The translations under genes were made by a program, and so were the position numbers. Positions 36,160-45,464 of a DNA stretch of 64,000 nt are shown in pieces. The notes beneath the pieces are model-generated. The model did not search any database and was not told the origin of the DNA. It worked only from the letters and a program-made list of their open reading frames with translations. Origin of the DNA: Candidatus Chlorobium antarcticum (lineage in GTDB: Bacteria; Bacteroidota; Chlorobiia; Chlorobiales; Chlorobiaceae); contig JAVCDF010000005.1 in the NCBI GenBank assembly GCA_030765725.1, positions 1-64,000 of the forward strand, in the 5' to 3' direction. The first letter of the stretch is position 1. Each line of letters begins with the position of its first letter.

Positions 36160-38805
36160 TCACTCCTTCATTTTTTCAAACTCCTGACGAAGCCGCGGTT
36201 CATGAAGTGCCGCACCGAGGCTGTCAATAACCCTTCCGGCCTCCTCCATTCGCCCCATCGCCCGGTAAGCCCTTGCAATGGAATAGAAAAGCCTCGGGTT
36301 ACGGGCGGGCGTTGTCTTGGAGCCCAGTTTTTCAAGGTAAGCAATATAGATGGAAGCTCCCTGTTTTTCGCCAAGTCGGGAGTAAAGGGCAACAGCAGAA
36401 CCCGCCAGCTCTCCGTTCAGCCCGAAACGCTCCGGTGGAAGCATTGCTGTTGCGGTATCAAGAACCTCCAGCGCCAACTCCCCCCTCTTCAGGGTCCGGC
36501 TGCCTCCGGACGGCACTGGAACCGAAATGCTCTTCATTGGCTCATCGGCAAGATCAAGGGCAAGACGGATAAGCAGAGGCGAATAATTGGCCGCAAGACG
36601 CAGGGAGGTCTCCTCAAGAAACACCGCAGGGTCGGCAAGATTCCGGTACTTGTAAACCCCCGAAAGATTGGCATAGAGCCTAACAGGATCAACAAAACTC
36701 ATGGGATCAACGCTTTTCAGCGGCACCACTTTTGAAACCAGTCCGTCAAGACGCAGATAGCGCTCAAGCCCCATCATGCCGTCGGGGTCGACTGTCAAGG
36801 CAAAATAGATAGGCCTCGCGCCGAAATTGTTCAGTACAATATCATACACAGCAATGTCCTGCGGCCGCAGATAGCCCTGGCCTCCATAAATCAGACCGGG
36901 CTTAATTTTCCAGTTGATGCTCTCCAACGGCATGGAGGGCAGCCTGAGCCCATGCTCCCGAGACTCCCTTTCCAGCGCTCTGGCGGCTCGGGAGGAGGGC
37001 AGTTCAACCGAAGCTGAATCCATGGGAACATAGGTAATAGCCTCGAGTTCCTCATTGGTAAGGCTGAAAAGCAGCGGCCGAGCACCCCGTGGCGAGGTGT
37101 TTTTGAGCTGCTGGAGGTACCAGCCTGTATTGGCAAGGCTCAAATTCACCACCCGTACATCGGTCCGTATCCCCTCCACCTCCTGCAGGTACCAGAGAGG
37201 AAAGGTGTCATTGTCGCCATTGGTAAAGAGAATGGCGTCCCTTTCGCAACTCTGAAGAATGTTCCATCCCCAGTCCCACGAAACAAAGTTGCCTGAACGG
37301 TCGTGCGCCCGGTAATTCGCCTGCAGCATGCGTCCGTTCACAAGAAGCGCAAGAACAGTCACCATCAGCACCGAGAGCAGAAGCCGTGATCTCTTTTCCG
37401 GGTGCTTAAGCATGGCGGCAAGCTGATACCAGAGGCTTTCAACGCCTATACCTATCCAGAGCGCGAAAGCAAAAAAACTGCCCGCATAGCTGTAATCGCG
37501 CTCCCTTGGCTGCGGCTCCGTCTGGTTCAGATACACCACCAGCGCAGCCCCGGTCAGAACAAAGAGCGCGGTAACAACCAGCCCCATCTTCCACTGCCGC
37601 CTGAAATGAGCCACAGCTCCGGCAAAGCCAACAAGAAAAGGAATACCCCAGAGCACGGACCAGTCAACCCCCGCCCCCTCGCGCTGGTCGCTCCGTCCGA
37701 TAAACTGCCACCCGAAGTAGCGCAGATACATACGGTCGAGCTGATACGACAGAAAATAGTCGAGATCGCTCTTATAGCGGCTGTAATAATACTGATGAAC
37801 CGGCTCGGGCGACCAGCGCCTCGGCCAGAGAGGCATGTCGCCATACTGCTCACGGTTCAGATAGGAAAAAAAAGCGTCAGGAGTCGAAGGGTTGTTCTCA
37901 TTGATGGGAGGCGAGGCCTGCGCCCTGACATAAATCAGCCCGTATGAGCCATACCCGATAACAATCAGCATCACCGACATCAGCACGGTATTGACAAGTG
38001 CCATCCGGTGCTTCTGGGTATAATACACCCCGTAGGCAAGAATGGCGATAAAGAGTATGAGCCCCCCCCATGATGCCACCTGCAGAAGCGCCGGCAACCC
38101 CTTGATGATAAGGGTATAGATGAGGAAAAACAGTGTCGAAGAAGCAAGAACGAGAACGCTGAATGTTTTCAGATTCACCTCAAAGCGCCGGAAATAATAG
38201 ACCAGAGCGATGGCAAAAACCGCAAGAAGGCTCAGAAGATGCACCCCTATCGACAGGCCTATCATATAGGCGGACAGCAACAGCCATCGTTCATGACCTT
38301 TTTCGGGATACTCCTCATGCCAGCGAAGAATAAGCCAGACCACCATGGCGGTAAAAAAGGAGGAGAGCGCATAGACTTCCGTCTCAACGGCATTGAACCA
38401 GAAACTGTCGGAAAAGGCAAGCGCAAGGGCGCCAATTGCAGCACCGCCAAATGCAGAGAGAGTTTCAGCAGCGTCCCATTCGTTCGGGGGAGCGGTGCGG
38501 TAGAGAGCTATCAGGCGGACAATGATAAGATAGGTCAGCATAACAGTAGCCGCACTTGCGAGCGTACTGATAAGGTTGACTCTGGCCCCAATGTCTGCAG
38601 GCAGCGGAAGCATGGAAAAAAGGCGGCCGAGCAGCAGAAACAGAGGTGCTCCGGGAGGATGGGGAACCCCGAGGGTACGGGCTGTTGCAATGAACTCCCC
38701 ACAGTCCCAAAAGGAAAAGGTAGGAGCCATGGTAGCCAGATAGAGCAGTTCCGCACCCAGAAAAAGCAGCGCAGCTATGGAACGGTTGAGAGCCCGGTTG
38801 GTCAT
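36160..38805 (-). CDS. DUF2723 (GT117-type) membrane glycosyltransferase-like protein
   Basis: An 881-residue protein with about 11 hydrophobic helices in the first 480 residues and a soluble C-terminal part with TPR-like helices near the end. The start MAPTFSFWDCGEFIATA matches the DUF2723 signature, and the acidic CGEF element may be the catalytic site, as in other GT-C enzymes. The family is common in Bacteroidetes/Chlorobi and is thought to transfer sugars from polyprenyl carriers, possibly to proteins. It precedes lpxA, and an envelope role is likely. Confidence 0.87.
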   Translation of the reverse strand: MTNRALNRSIAALLFLGAELLYLATMAPTFSFWDCGEFIATARTLGVPHPPGAPLFLLLGRLFSMLPLPADIGARVNLISTLASAATVMLTYLIIVRLIALYRTAPPNEWDAAETLSAFGGAAIGALALAFSDSFWFNAVETEVYALSSFFTAMVVWLILRWHEEYPEKGHERWLLLSAYMIGLSIGVHLLSLLAVFAIALVYYFRRFEVNLKTFSVLVLASSTLFFLIYTLIIKGLPALLQVASWGGLILFIAILAYGVYYTQKHRMALVNTVLMSVMLIVIGYGSYGLIYVRAQASPPINENNPSTPDAFFSYLNREQYGDMPLWPRRWSPEPVHQYYYSRYKSDLDYFLSYQLDRMYLRYFGWQFIGRSDQREGAGVDWSVLWGIPFLVGFAGAVAHFRRQWKMGLVVTALFVLTGAALVVYLNQTEPQPRERDYSYAGSFFAFALWIGIGVESLWYQLAAMLKHPEKRSRLLLSVLMVTVLALLVNGRMLQANYRAHDRSGNFVSWDWGWNILQSCERDAILFTNGDNDTFPLWYLQEVEGIRTDVRVVNLSLANTGWYLQQLKNTSPRGARPLLFSLTNEELEAITYVPMDSASVELPSSRAARALERESREHGLRLPSMPLESINWKIKPGLIYGGQGYLRPQDIAVYDIVLNNFGARPIYFALTVDPDGMMGLERYLRLDGLVSKVVPLKSVDPMSFVDPVRLYANLSGVYKYRNLADPAVFLEETSLRLAANYSPLLIRLALDLADEPMKSISVPVPSGGSRTLKRGELALEVLDTATAMLPPERFGLNGELAGSAVALYSRLGEKQGASIYIAYLEKLGSKTTPARNPRLFYSIARAYRAMGRMEEAGRVIDSLGAALHEPRLRQEFEKMKE

Positions 38806-38827
38806 GAAAAAGATTGTAATGTGGTGG

Positions 38828-39949
38828 TCACGGAATCAACTCCGCCGCTATATGGTCCGCGAAGAGAAAGCCTTCGTCCGTAAGGTACAGAGCCCCGTTT
38901 TCGTGCCGAATCCAGCCCTGCGCTTCCATTTTCCCGAGGGCATTCATCATCTCAATGGGTAATGTATTGCCTTTTCGTAAAAACTCAATGGAGAGCCCGC
39001 TGTTTATGCGAAGCGAAAGAAAAACCTCTTCTTCGAACCGCTCCCGCTCACCGAGAATTTCCCGAAACCCTTCTGCAGACTGGGGAGCTGAAAGCCAGCG
39101 CGACAGGCTTGCCTCGTTTGCAGTGCGCAGCTCCCCCTCTTCCGTTTGGATAAAACTGTGCGCCGAAGGTCCATACCCTATATAGGGCTCGCGCTTCCAG
39201 CTGGCAAGATTATAGCGGGAGTGATGTCCGGGCATAGCGAAGTTCGAAACCTCATAATGGGCGTACCCCGACGCTTTCAGCTCCTTGAGGGCCTGCATAT
39301 AGAAATCTGCCTGGGCCCCTTCATCCGGCACCCTCACCCTCCCCGCCGCAACATCTCGGGAAAGCAGCGTCCGAGGCTCAAGCGAGAGCATATAGACCGA
39401 CACATGCTGAACCTCTAAGGCGATCGCCTTATCAAGATCGCCCTGCCACGCCTCCCGGTCTTCACTTGGAACGCCGCAGATGAGATCCAAACTGACGGAA
39501 TCAAACAAACCCAGTGCTTTATGGGTGGCCGTCATTGCATTTTCAGGAGAATGCACCCGCCCGAGCGAAGCGAGTTTCGCCCGGTTGAACGACTGGACGC
39601 CAAGGCTAAGTCGGTTGATGCCGACGCCATGAAGTTCACCCGCTGCATTTCCCTGCAGGTCTTCGGGATTGGCTTCAAGCGCAATTTCAATATCAGGAGC
39701 GAAGGAGGTGAGAGAGGCAACCTGTTCCAACCAGTCGCTGAGAAGAGCGGGAGGGGCCATTGACGGGGTACCACCGCCAAAATGAATGGCACCGATTGTC
39801 CTGCCTTTCAAGAGAGAGGCGCGGGCAGCAGTTTCACGGCGAAGGGCAACAAAAAAGTCCTCCATCCGAGCACTGTTAGCTACCAGATAAAAATCGCAGT
39901 AGGAGCAGCGTTTCCTGCAGAAGGGAATATGTACATAGAGGCTCAGCAT
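38828..39949 (-). CDS. hemW: HemW-type radical SAM haem chaperone
   Basis: The 373-residue protein resembles coproporphyrinogen III oxidase (HemN) but belongs to the HemW group, which carries haem to respiratory enzymes. The radical SAM cluster motif CRKRCSYC begins at residue 11, immediately at the N-terminus, as is usual for HemW; HemN has a longer lead sequence. The SAM loop GGGTPS follows. ATG 39949 is chosen; an in-frame TTG at 39976 would overlap the gmhB stop. HemW/HemN assignments are often confused. Confidence 0.88.
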   Translation of the reverse strand: MLSLYVHIPFCRKRCSYCDFYLVANSARMEDFFVALRRETAARASLLKGRTIGAIHFGGGTPSMAPPALLSDWLEQVASLTSFAPDIEIALEANPEDLQGNAAGELHGVGINRLSLGVQSFNRAKLASLGRVHSPENAMTATHKALGLFDSVSLDLICGVPSEDREAWQGDLDKAIALEVQHVSVYMLSLEPRTLLSRDVAAGRVRVPDEGAQADFYMQALKELKASGYAHYEVSNFAMPGHHSRYNLASWKREPYIGYGPSAHSFIQTEEGELRTANEASLSRWLSAPQSAEGFREILGERERFEEEVFLSLRINSGLSIEFLRKGNTLPIEMMNALGKMEAQGWIRHENGALYLTDEGFLFADHIAAELIP

Positions 39950-39968
39950 GACCGGGGGAAAAGCGGCT

Positions 39969-40553
39969 TTAGGCAAGAATATGGCGGGTCACCGCCTGGT
40001 GGAGATCGTCGGCTACGAATTCCGGCACAATGCCGTGTTCCCTGCATATCTCCTCCTCGTTGTGGCCAGTCCTGACGAGTATCGGATGCAACGAGGCGGC
40101 AATGCCACACTCCACATCAAGCATCTTGTCACCCACAAAAAACGATGCGCCTCGGTCAACCTCATAGCCCTCGGCCAGGAAATCGGCAATAGCGCGGTCA
40201 ACCATGCCGGTGGCAGGTTTACGGCAATCCTTGTACTGGTCGTATTCAGGATGAGGATAGAGAGGATGCGAGGGGCAGTAATAGCAGCTGTCATAGCAGG
40301 CCTTATGAGGGGAAAGCAGCTCATTGAGATATCGGTTCACCTCTTCCACCTGCTCTACCGTTGCAATACCCCGGGCAATACCTGCCTGATTGGTGACTAC
40401 AACAATTCGAAACCCGGCTTCGCGGGCGAGCGCCATTGCCTCAGCCGCGCCAGGAATGATTTTCAGCTGGTGGTTCTCGGCAATGTATGAGCCGGCATCC
40501 TGATTGATGGTGCCGTCCCTGTCAAGAAAAAGCACCCGTATTTTTTCACTCAT
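39969..40553 (-). CDS. gmhB: D-glycero-beta-D-manno-heptose 1,7-bisphosphate 7-phosphatase
   Basis: The 194-residue HAD-IIIA phosphatase makes heptose 1-phosphate for LPS inner core synthesis. Motif I is FLDRDGTIN, motif II VVTNQAG, and motif IV GDKMLD. A zinc loop between them is supplied by the Cys/His cluster YYCPSHP... DCRKP, typical of GmhB. It is 3 bases from glgA and partly overlaps the possible hemW start, in one minus-strand run. HisB-N is the nearest alternative. Confidence 0.93.
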   Translation of the reverse strand: MSEKIRVLFLDRDGTINQDAGSYIAENHQLKIIPGAAEAMALAREAGFRIVVVTNQAGIARGIATVEQVEEVNRYLNELLSPHKACYDSCYYCPSHPLYPHPEYDQYKDCRKPATGMVDRAIADFLAEGYEVDRGASFFVGDKMLDVECGIAASLHPILVRTGHNEEEICREHGIVPEFVADDLHQAVTRHILA

Positions 40554-40556
40554 CTC

Positions 40557-42026
40557 TTAAGACTCCAGTAGTTCGCGATACAGCCCACCATACTCTTCGG
40601 CCGAATGCTTCCATCCGAAATCGCGTGACATGGCATGGTCAACAATCTCCTGCCAGCGCTCGCTGTCGAGATAGAGATTAACCGCCTCATCAAGCTTTCC
40701 GAGAAGAGCCTTCGGGGTATAATCGTGAAAAATGAACCCTGATCCGTCCTTTTCAGAATAGTCTTCAATGGTCTCAACAATACCTCCGCCGGCATAGGCT
40801 ACGGGAATGGTGCCATAACTCATGGCAAACATCTGCAGCATGCCGCACGACTCTATTTTCCCCGGCATAAGCAGAATATCGAACCCTGCAATGGCAAGGT
40901 GGATAAAGCTATCGGGGCAGTCGGTATGCAGGCTCACATTGTCAGGGTTAGCATCAGCAAATTCCCTGAACTGTTTCTCATATTTCTGGTCGCCCGAGCC
41001 GCAGATAACCAGCTGAATATCCATTGCGGCCAGCTTTTTCAGGCTGGAGGCAATCAGCCCGGCTCCCTGGAACTCGTCAAAATTCATGATGACGCCAACA
41101 ACCGGACGATCTGTATCCGAGGGAAGCTTTACCTCCCCGAGAAGTGCAAGCTTGTTCTCGGCCTTGCCATCCATCCGCTCCGGAGCATAGCGTTTTTTGA
41201 TGAGTTTGTCGGTAGAAGGGTTCCACTGCCGGGTATCAATGCCATTGACAATGCCATGCAGATCCACCTTTCTCTCGCCAAGAACCTCACTGAGACCAAA
41301 TCCATTTCCGCCTTCCCCCGTAATCTCTTCGGCATAGGAAGGGGAGGTCGTTGTCAGCATGTCGGCATGTTCAACCCCGGTATACAGCATATTGACATCG
41401 TCGCCGCTCCGGTGAAGCTCGGAACACACCTCGTCAGGAAGCAGTTTTTTCAGCATCTTGAAGGGAAGAATCCCCTGACGGTAAACATTATGTATGGTCA
41501 TGGCTGTCTTGATGCCGCGGAAAAACTCATGGTCGCGGTAGACGGTTTTCAGAAGAAGAGGCACAAGCGACGCATACCAGTCGTGGCAGTGAATGATGTC
41601 GGGCTTCCAGCCCAACCGCAGCAGTGTTTCAAGCACACCTACATTGAAAAAAGCGACCTTATCGGCAACAGCTTTCAACTCACTCTGAAGAGGGGTATCG
41701 GGAAAGGGGCCGTTGCGCTTGAAATATTTCTCATTATAAAGAAAATAGGTCTGTATCTTACTCGACGGAAGAGCCGTCACCTTGACATTCAGAAGGTCGG
41801 TCTTCTCTTTGAGGGGGACTTCTATATCTGAAAGACGCAGTACATCATGAAGCCGGAACTTCCGGTCATTGATGACGCCGTATTTAGGCATCATGATACG
41901 GGCTTCAAACCCCTCTTCTTCAAGAGCCTGGGGAAATGATGCCATAAAATCCGCCAACGCACTGGTTCTTACAAAAGGGGATACTTCGCCTGATATATAA
42001 AGAACCTTAAAATTTCGTCTGGACAT
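40557..42026 (-). CDS. glgA: Glycogen synthase (GT5) homologue with altered active site
   Basis: A 489-residue GT-B protein of the GlgA family, the closest known activity being transfer of glucose from ADP-glucose to glycogen. The N-terminal domain shows VLYISGEVSPFV and HCHDWYASL; the C-terminal domain shows GSGD, ESCGMLQ (E392) and YGTIPVAYAGGG. However, the glucose/phosphate-binding KTGGL is RTSAL (residues 20-24), and the segment aligning with the SRLTxQKGxD block, which carries Arg300 and Lys305 in E. coli, is MNFDEFQGAGL (about 314-324), with neither base. The same sequence type occurs in C. tepidum GlgA as I recall, so this is a clade feature, not decay. Confidence 0.88.
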   Translation of the reverse strand: MSRRNFKVLYISGEVSPFVRTSALADFMASFPQALEEEGFEARIMMPKYGVINDRKFRLHDVLRLSDIEVPLKEKTDLLNVKVTALPSSKIQTYFLYNEKYFKRNGPFPDTPLQSELKAVADKVAFFNVGVLETLLRLGWKPDIIHCHDWYASLVPLLLKTVYRDHEFFRGIKTAMTIHNVYRQGILPFKMLKKLLPDEVCSELHRSGDDVNMLYTGVEHADMLTTTSPSYAEEITGEGGNGFGLSEVLGERKVDLHGIVNGIDTRQWNPSTDKLIKKRYAPERMDGKAENKLALLGEVKLPSDTDRPVVGVIMNFDEFQGAGLIASSLKKLAAMDIQLVICGSGDQKYEKQFREFADANPDNVSLHTDCPDSFIHLAIAGFDILLMPGKIESCGMLQMFAMSYGTIPVAYAGGGIVETIEDYSEKDGSGFIFHDYTPKALLGKLDEAVNLYLDSERWQEIVDHAMSRDFGWKHSAEEYGGLYRELLES

Positions 42027-42153
42027 CTATTGTGACAATCGATCTATAATTTTTCAGCAAAAACTTTCATAGAACTGCATTACTTTTTAATTTACGAATT
42101 TTCAGAGACAGATACAATTCAGCCTGCCCCGACAGGAAACCCCGAGGAGACGC

Positions 42154-43929
42154 ATGAAGAAACCAACGAGAATCCTGAACGCCATACTCGTTCTTCTTGC
42201 CCTTGCAGCGTCAGGCTGTGCATCCGATGCCCCGCCTTCAGGGGGCCCCGTTGATCCTACACCCAGAGAGGTCCTCTTCTCCGACCCCGATTCGGGCTCC
42301 GTCAACACCAGCCCAGCAAAAATCCGGATACTGTTCAGCCAACCGGTAACGGCGCGCCAACTGCTTTACGCCCTTCATTTCTCGCCCGAAGTTGACAACT
42401 ACCATGTTACCGTCAACGGCAACGAAGCGGAGATAGTGTTTTTTAAGCGGTTTAAAGCGAACCGGACATACATCCTCACCCTCAACAAAAGCCTGTTTGG
42501 AACCTATACGCTCCCCTTTGCAACCGGAGCACAGCTTGACACCTGCTCCATCAGCGGCTCAGTACAGAACACCGATCTCTCACCTGCAGCCAGTGCTTTC
42601 GTAATGGCCTTCCAGAGTCCCGGCAAAAACGGCAGCACCCCCAACATGCGCACCGAACGCCCTGACTACCTCGCCCAGACTGACGCATCGGGATCATTCC
42701 ACTTCAGCCATCTCGCACCCGGCTCCTACAGCCTCTTAGCCTTCAACGACAGCAACGCCAACATGCGCTGGAACCGCAGCACCGAAGACATCGGCCTCAG
42801 CTGTTACAGAACAGTTCCCGTTGGTTCGAAAAACATAGCCCTCCGCATGACGGGACCTGATGCCGACCATCCCGGCATCGCTTCATGCCGTCCACTCGAA
42901 CAGCAGCTCCTGGAGCTGACCTACACCAAGCCGGTTGAACCGGATGACATTGACACCAGGGAGATTCAGATCCGTCACGCAAAAACACAGCAACCCGTAC
43001 CGGTGTTCGACTGGTACAGCCCCGTTCCGACCTCCGCCGGCACAAAAATCCGGGTCCTGACGGGACCGATGAAAACCGGAGAGCCATATATCATTACTGA
43101 CAGAAAAGCAGGAACCAACAAAGTCCTGTTCTACCCTACCAGGCTTACCACCCAAAAACTTCCCGTCAGCATCAGCATGGCCCCTACAGACAAAAGCCAC
43201 CCAGGGTATATGAACACCGTATGGCCCGAACTTGGCAGCACTGCAGTGCTCAGCTTCTCACGACCCGTCACCCAAAACGCCATAAGAAGCGCAACCATCC
43301 TCTCCGAGTCCAGCCACCGTACCCCCAAAACGCTTGAATACAAACTGAAGCAGATAGACGCCAGAACATTCAGCATCAAACCCATTGATGGTTTCAGGCC
43401 TGGAGTCCCCTACACAATCTCCATAGACTCAGCCGCAGTTAACGGAGCCCCTCCCATTCCCGGCAAAAAGACAACACGCCTTTCATGGTTCACAACTGCC
43501 GACACCAGCAACACCGGAGGGGTTTCAGGAACCTGCTACTCACCCCGCGGGCCAGTCATAGTGGAGGCCAGAGCTTCAAATGGCGCACTCCCCAACCGGG
43601 TACAGGGCGTACAGAAAGGGCCGGACTCGTTCAGTTATGCCTTTACGGGGCTCGCTCCCGGCAGCTACACCCTCAGTGCTTTTGTGCCCGAGGGAGAAAA
43701 TGAACAGGACCTCTACCGGCAGAAATGGCGCCCCGGAACCCTCAGTCCCTTCACACCCTCCGCCCCCTTCGGCAAGCACCCGGGCATCGTGCGGGTGAGA
43801 GCGCAGTGGATGGCTGAAACAATTGACATTGACATTATGAACACTGCTCCCCGTGCGATAATGCCCGACTCCCTCAAAGGCGGGCGCCGAACCCGAAGCA
43901 TCCAGAAACAGAACCCATCAGCACAATGA
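42154..43929 (+). CDS. Lipoprotein with SbsA-type Ig-like domain
   Basis: A 591-residue secreted lipoprotein. The signal sequence ends in the lipobox ALAASGCAS (Cys at about residue 23), followed by PPSGGPVDPTPREV, a common Bacteroidetes/Chlorobi pattern. The first domain (about residues 35-135) matches the bacterial Ig-like/SbsA (Big_5) fold; FHFSHLAPGSYSLLAFNDSNAN and SYAFTGLAPGSYTLSAF are prealbumin-like repeats. Function unknown, probably surface exposed. It shares an ATGA overlap with bchJ downstream, so it is in one operon with a pigment gene. Confidence 0.87.
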   Translation: MKKPTRILNAILVLLALAASGCASDAPPSGGPVDPTPREVLFSDPDSGSVNTSPAKIRILFSQPVTARQLLYALHFSPEVDNYHVTVNGNEAEIVFFKRFKANRTYILTLNKSLFGTYTLPFATGAQLDTCSISGSVQNTDLSPAASAFVMAFQSPGKNGSTPNMRTERPDYLAQTDASGSFHFSHLAPGSYSLLAFNDSNANMRWNRSTEDIGLSCYRTVPVGSKNIALRMTGPDADHPGIASCRPLEQQLLELTYTKPVEPDDIDTREIQIRHAKTQQPVPVFDWYSPVPTSAGTKIRVLTGPMKTGEPYIITDRKAGTNKVLFYPTRLTTQKLPVSISMAPTDKSHPGYMNTVWPELGSTAVLSFSRPVTQNAIRSATILSESSHRTPKTLEYKLKQIDARTFSIKPIDGFRPGVPYTISIDSAAVNGAPPIPGKKTTRLSWFTTADTSNTGGVSGTCYSPRGPVIVEARASNGALPNRVQGVQKGPDSFSYAFTGLAPGSYTLSAFVPEGENEQDLYRQKWRPGTLSPFTPSAPFGKHPGIVRVRAQWMAETIDIDIMNTAPRAIMPDSLKGGRRTRSIQKQNPSAQ

Positions 43930-44510
43930 ACGCTTCAGCCACCTCCCCGTCAAAAATAGGGCCCAATTCCATCATCCAGACCGTCAACGCTCTTGAGGCA
44001 TCCATAGGAAAAGAGGAAACCGAAGCACTGCTCAACAGAATCGGGCAGGGCCATTTCATAGGCAACCTTCCCACAGACATGACCGACGAGTCAATATTCC
44101 ACTCGCTCGTCACGACGCTTGATGCTGAAATTGGAGCGGGGAAGACCGCCTCCATCCTTGAAGAATCCGGCCAGAGAACTGCCGAGTACCTCCTGCGCGT
44201 GCGCATTCCCGGGCTTTTCCAGAAAATCCTCAAGCTTCTTCCAGCAGGACCCGCTTTCAGCCTCCTCTTTTTTGCCATCAGCAAAAACGCCTGGACCTTT
44301 GCCGGAAGCGGTGAATTCACCTATACCACAGGAAAGAACCCCGTCATAACCGTCAAGGTAATCCACCCTTCCCGCCCCTCAGTCGGCAGCTTCTTCCTGG
44401 GAACATTCACCCACCTCATTCACGAACTCGTCAACACCCAAGCCACAATCACCCCCACCATCCAGCCCGCCGCATCATCACTGATCTGCACCTACCGCGT
44501 CACCATGTAA
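43926..44510 (+). CDS. bchJ: BchJ, bacteriochlorophyll synthesis factor (V4R-like)
   Basis: A 194-residue soluble protein matching BchJ: SGQRTAEYLLRVRIPG and ISKNAWTFAGSGEF are the diagnostic stretches of the family. It was named for 4-vinyl (C8-vinyl) reductase activity. Work in C. tepidum indicated that BciA is the true reductase and that BchJ affects substrate flow, so a chaperone or channelling role is plausible. The start overlaps the upstream lipoprotein stop by ATGA, a coupled arrangement. It converges on bchL, sharing a terminator. Confidence 0.85.
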   Translation: MNASATSPSKIGPNSIIQTVNALEASIGKEETEALLNRIGQGHFIGNLPTDMTDESIFHSLVTTLDAEIGAGKTASILEESGQRTAEYLLRVRIPGLFQKILKLLPAGPAFSLLFFAISKNAWTFAGSGEFTYTTGKNPVITVKVIHPSRPSVGSFFLGTFTHLIHELVNTQATITPTIQPAASSLICTYRVTM

Positions 44511-44546
44511 GCACTTTGCCGACCCTCATCCCATAGGAATCGGCCC

Positions 44547-44582
44547 AAAACAAAAACCCCGCTGATGCGGGGCTTTTGTTTT
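44547..44582. terminator. Bidirectional terminator between bchJ and bchL
   Basis: The long stem AAAACAAAA-CCCCGC / GCGGGG-TTTTGTTTT with TGAT loop lies between the convergent bchJ (+) and bchL (-). A and T tracts flank both sides. Confidence 0.88.
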
Positions 44583-44600
44583 GTATTCAAGGTCAGCAGC

Positions 44601-45428
44601 TTACTGCCATCCGCCAACTATTTCAAAGATTTCACGGTCGCCGATCGGCTCAGGAATTGAAGAGGGGGTGCTCTCCTGCATGAGGGTGTCGGCAATCTCG
44701 TTATAGGGAACGAGGCACTCAGCGGTACCGGGAGTATCCTCCATTGCAAAAAGGGTTTTGCCTGCGAAACGGCTTTTGCGGATCAGTTCGTGATAGGGAA
44801 CCTTGGCAAGAAGCCGGGTACCTACTTTTTCAGCAAACTGGTCGAGCATGTTGGTGCCACCACCGGTGGTGTAGTCAACCCTATTAGCCACAATACCCGC
44901 AAGCTTCACCTTGTAACGCACACTCTTCTGCTGGATTGCCATGCAGAGACGGTTGGCTGCAAAAATGCTGTCGAAGTCGTTGGTGGCAATAATGATGGCA
45001 TAATCGGCATAGTTCAAAGGGGCACTGAAACCGCCGCAGACCACATCGCCGAGCACATCAAACAGAATGACATCGTACTTATCATACAGGCCGAGTTCCT
45101 GCAGCAGGGTAACGGACTCACCAACCACATACCCGCCGCAACCACTTCCGGCAGGAGGGCCGCCAGCCTCAAGACAATCAATACCGGCAAATCCGGTTTC
45201 GATAACATCCTCTGCCGTCAGCTCTTCGTGGTGGAAATCAACCTCTTCAAGAGCCTCGATAACGGTTTTCTGAAGCTTTCCGGTAATGGGAAAGGTGCTG
45301 TCGTGTTTGGGGTCGCAGCCAATCTGAAGCACTTTAACACCTTTCAGGGCCAGTGCAGCAGAAATATTGGCGCTTGTGGTGCTTTTGCCGATGCCGCCTT
45401 TACCGTATACAGCCAGAACTAAACTCAT
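44601..45428 (-). CDS. bchL: Light-independent protochlorophyllide reductase, iron protein
   Basis: The 275-residue NifH-like homodimer delivers electrons by ATP hydrolysis to BchN-BchB. The P-loop GKGGIGKST spans residues 9-17; the inter-subunit [4Fe-4S] cluster ligands are C97 (GSGCGG) and C131 (VVCGG). [10 protein letters not shown] is the switch region. The gene is the last of the bchN-bchB-bchL run, each separated by about 30 bases. Confidence 0.97.
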   Translation of the reverse strand: MSLVLAVYGKGGIGKSTTSANISAALALKGVKVLQIGCDPKHDSTFPITGKLQKTVIEALEEVDFHHEELTAEDVIETGFAGIDCLEAGGPPAGSGCGGYVVGESVTLLQELGLYDKYDVILFDVLGDVVCGGFSAPLNYADYAIIIATNDFDSIFAANRLCMAIQQKSVRYKVKLAGIVANRVDYTTGGGTNMLDQFAEKVGTRLLAKVPYHELIRKSRFAGKTLFAMEDTPGTAECLVPYNEIADTLMQESTPSSIPEPIGDREIFEIVGGWQ

Positions 45429-45464
45429 AATGATTGCATGTCCATAGTATTGAAAAGAAAACCC

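Noticed and set aside
35437-36735. A 432-codon plus-strand frame over lpxA and the DUF2723 gene
   Set aside because: It crosses two confidently identified genes on the other strand and encodes no known motif.
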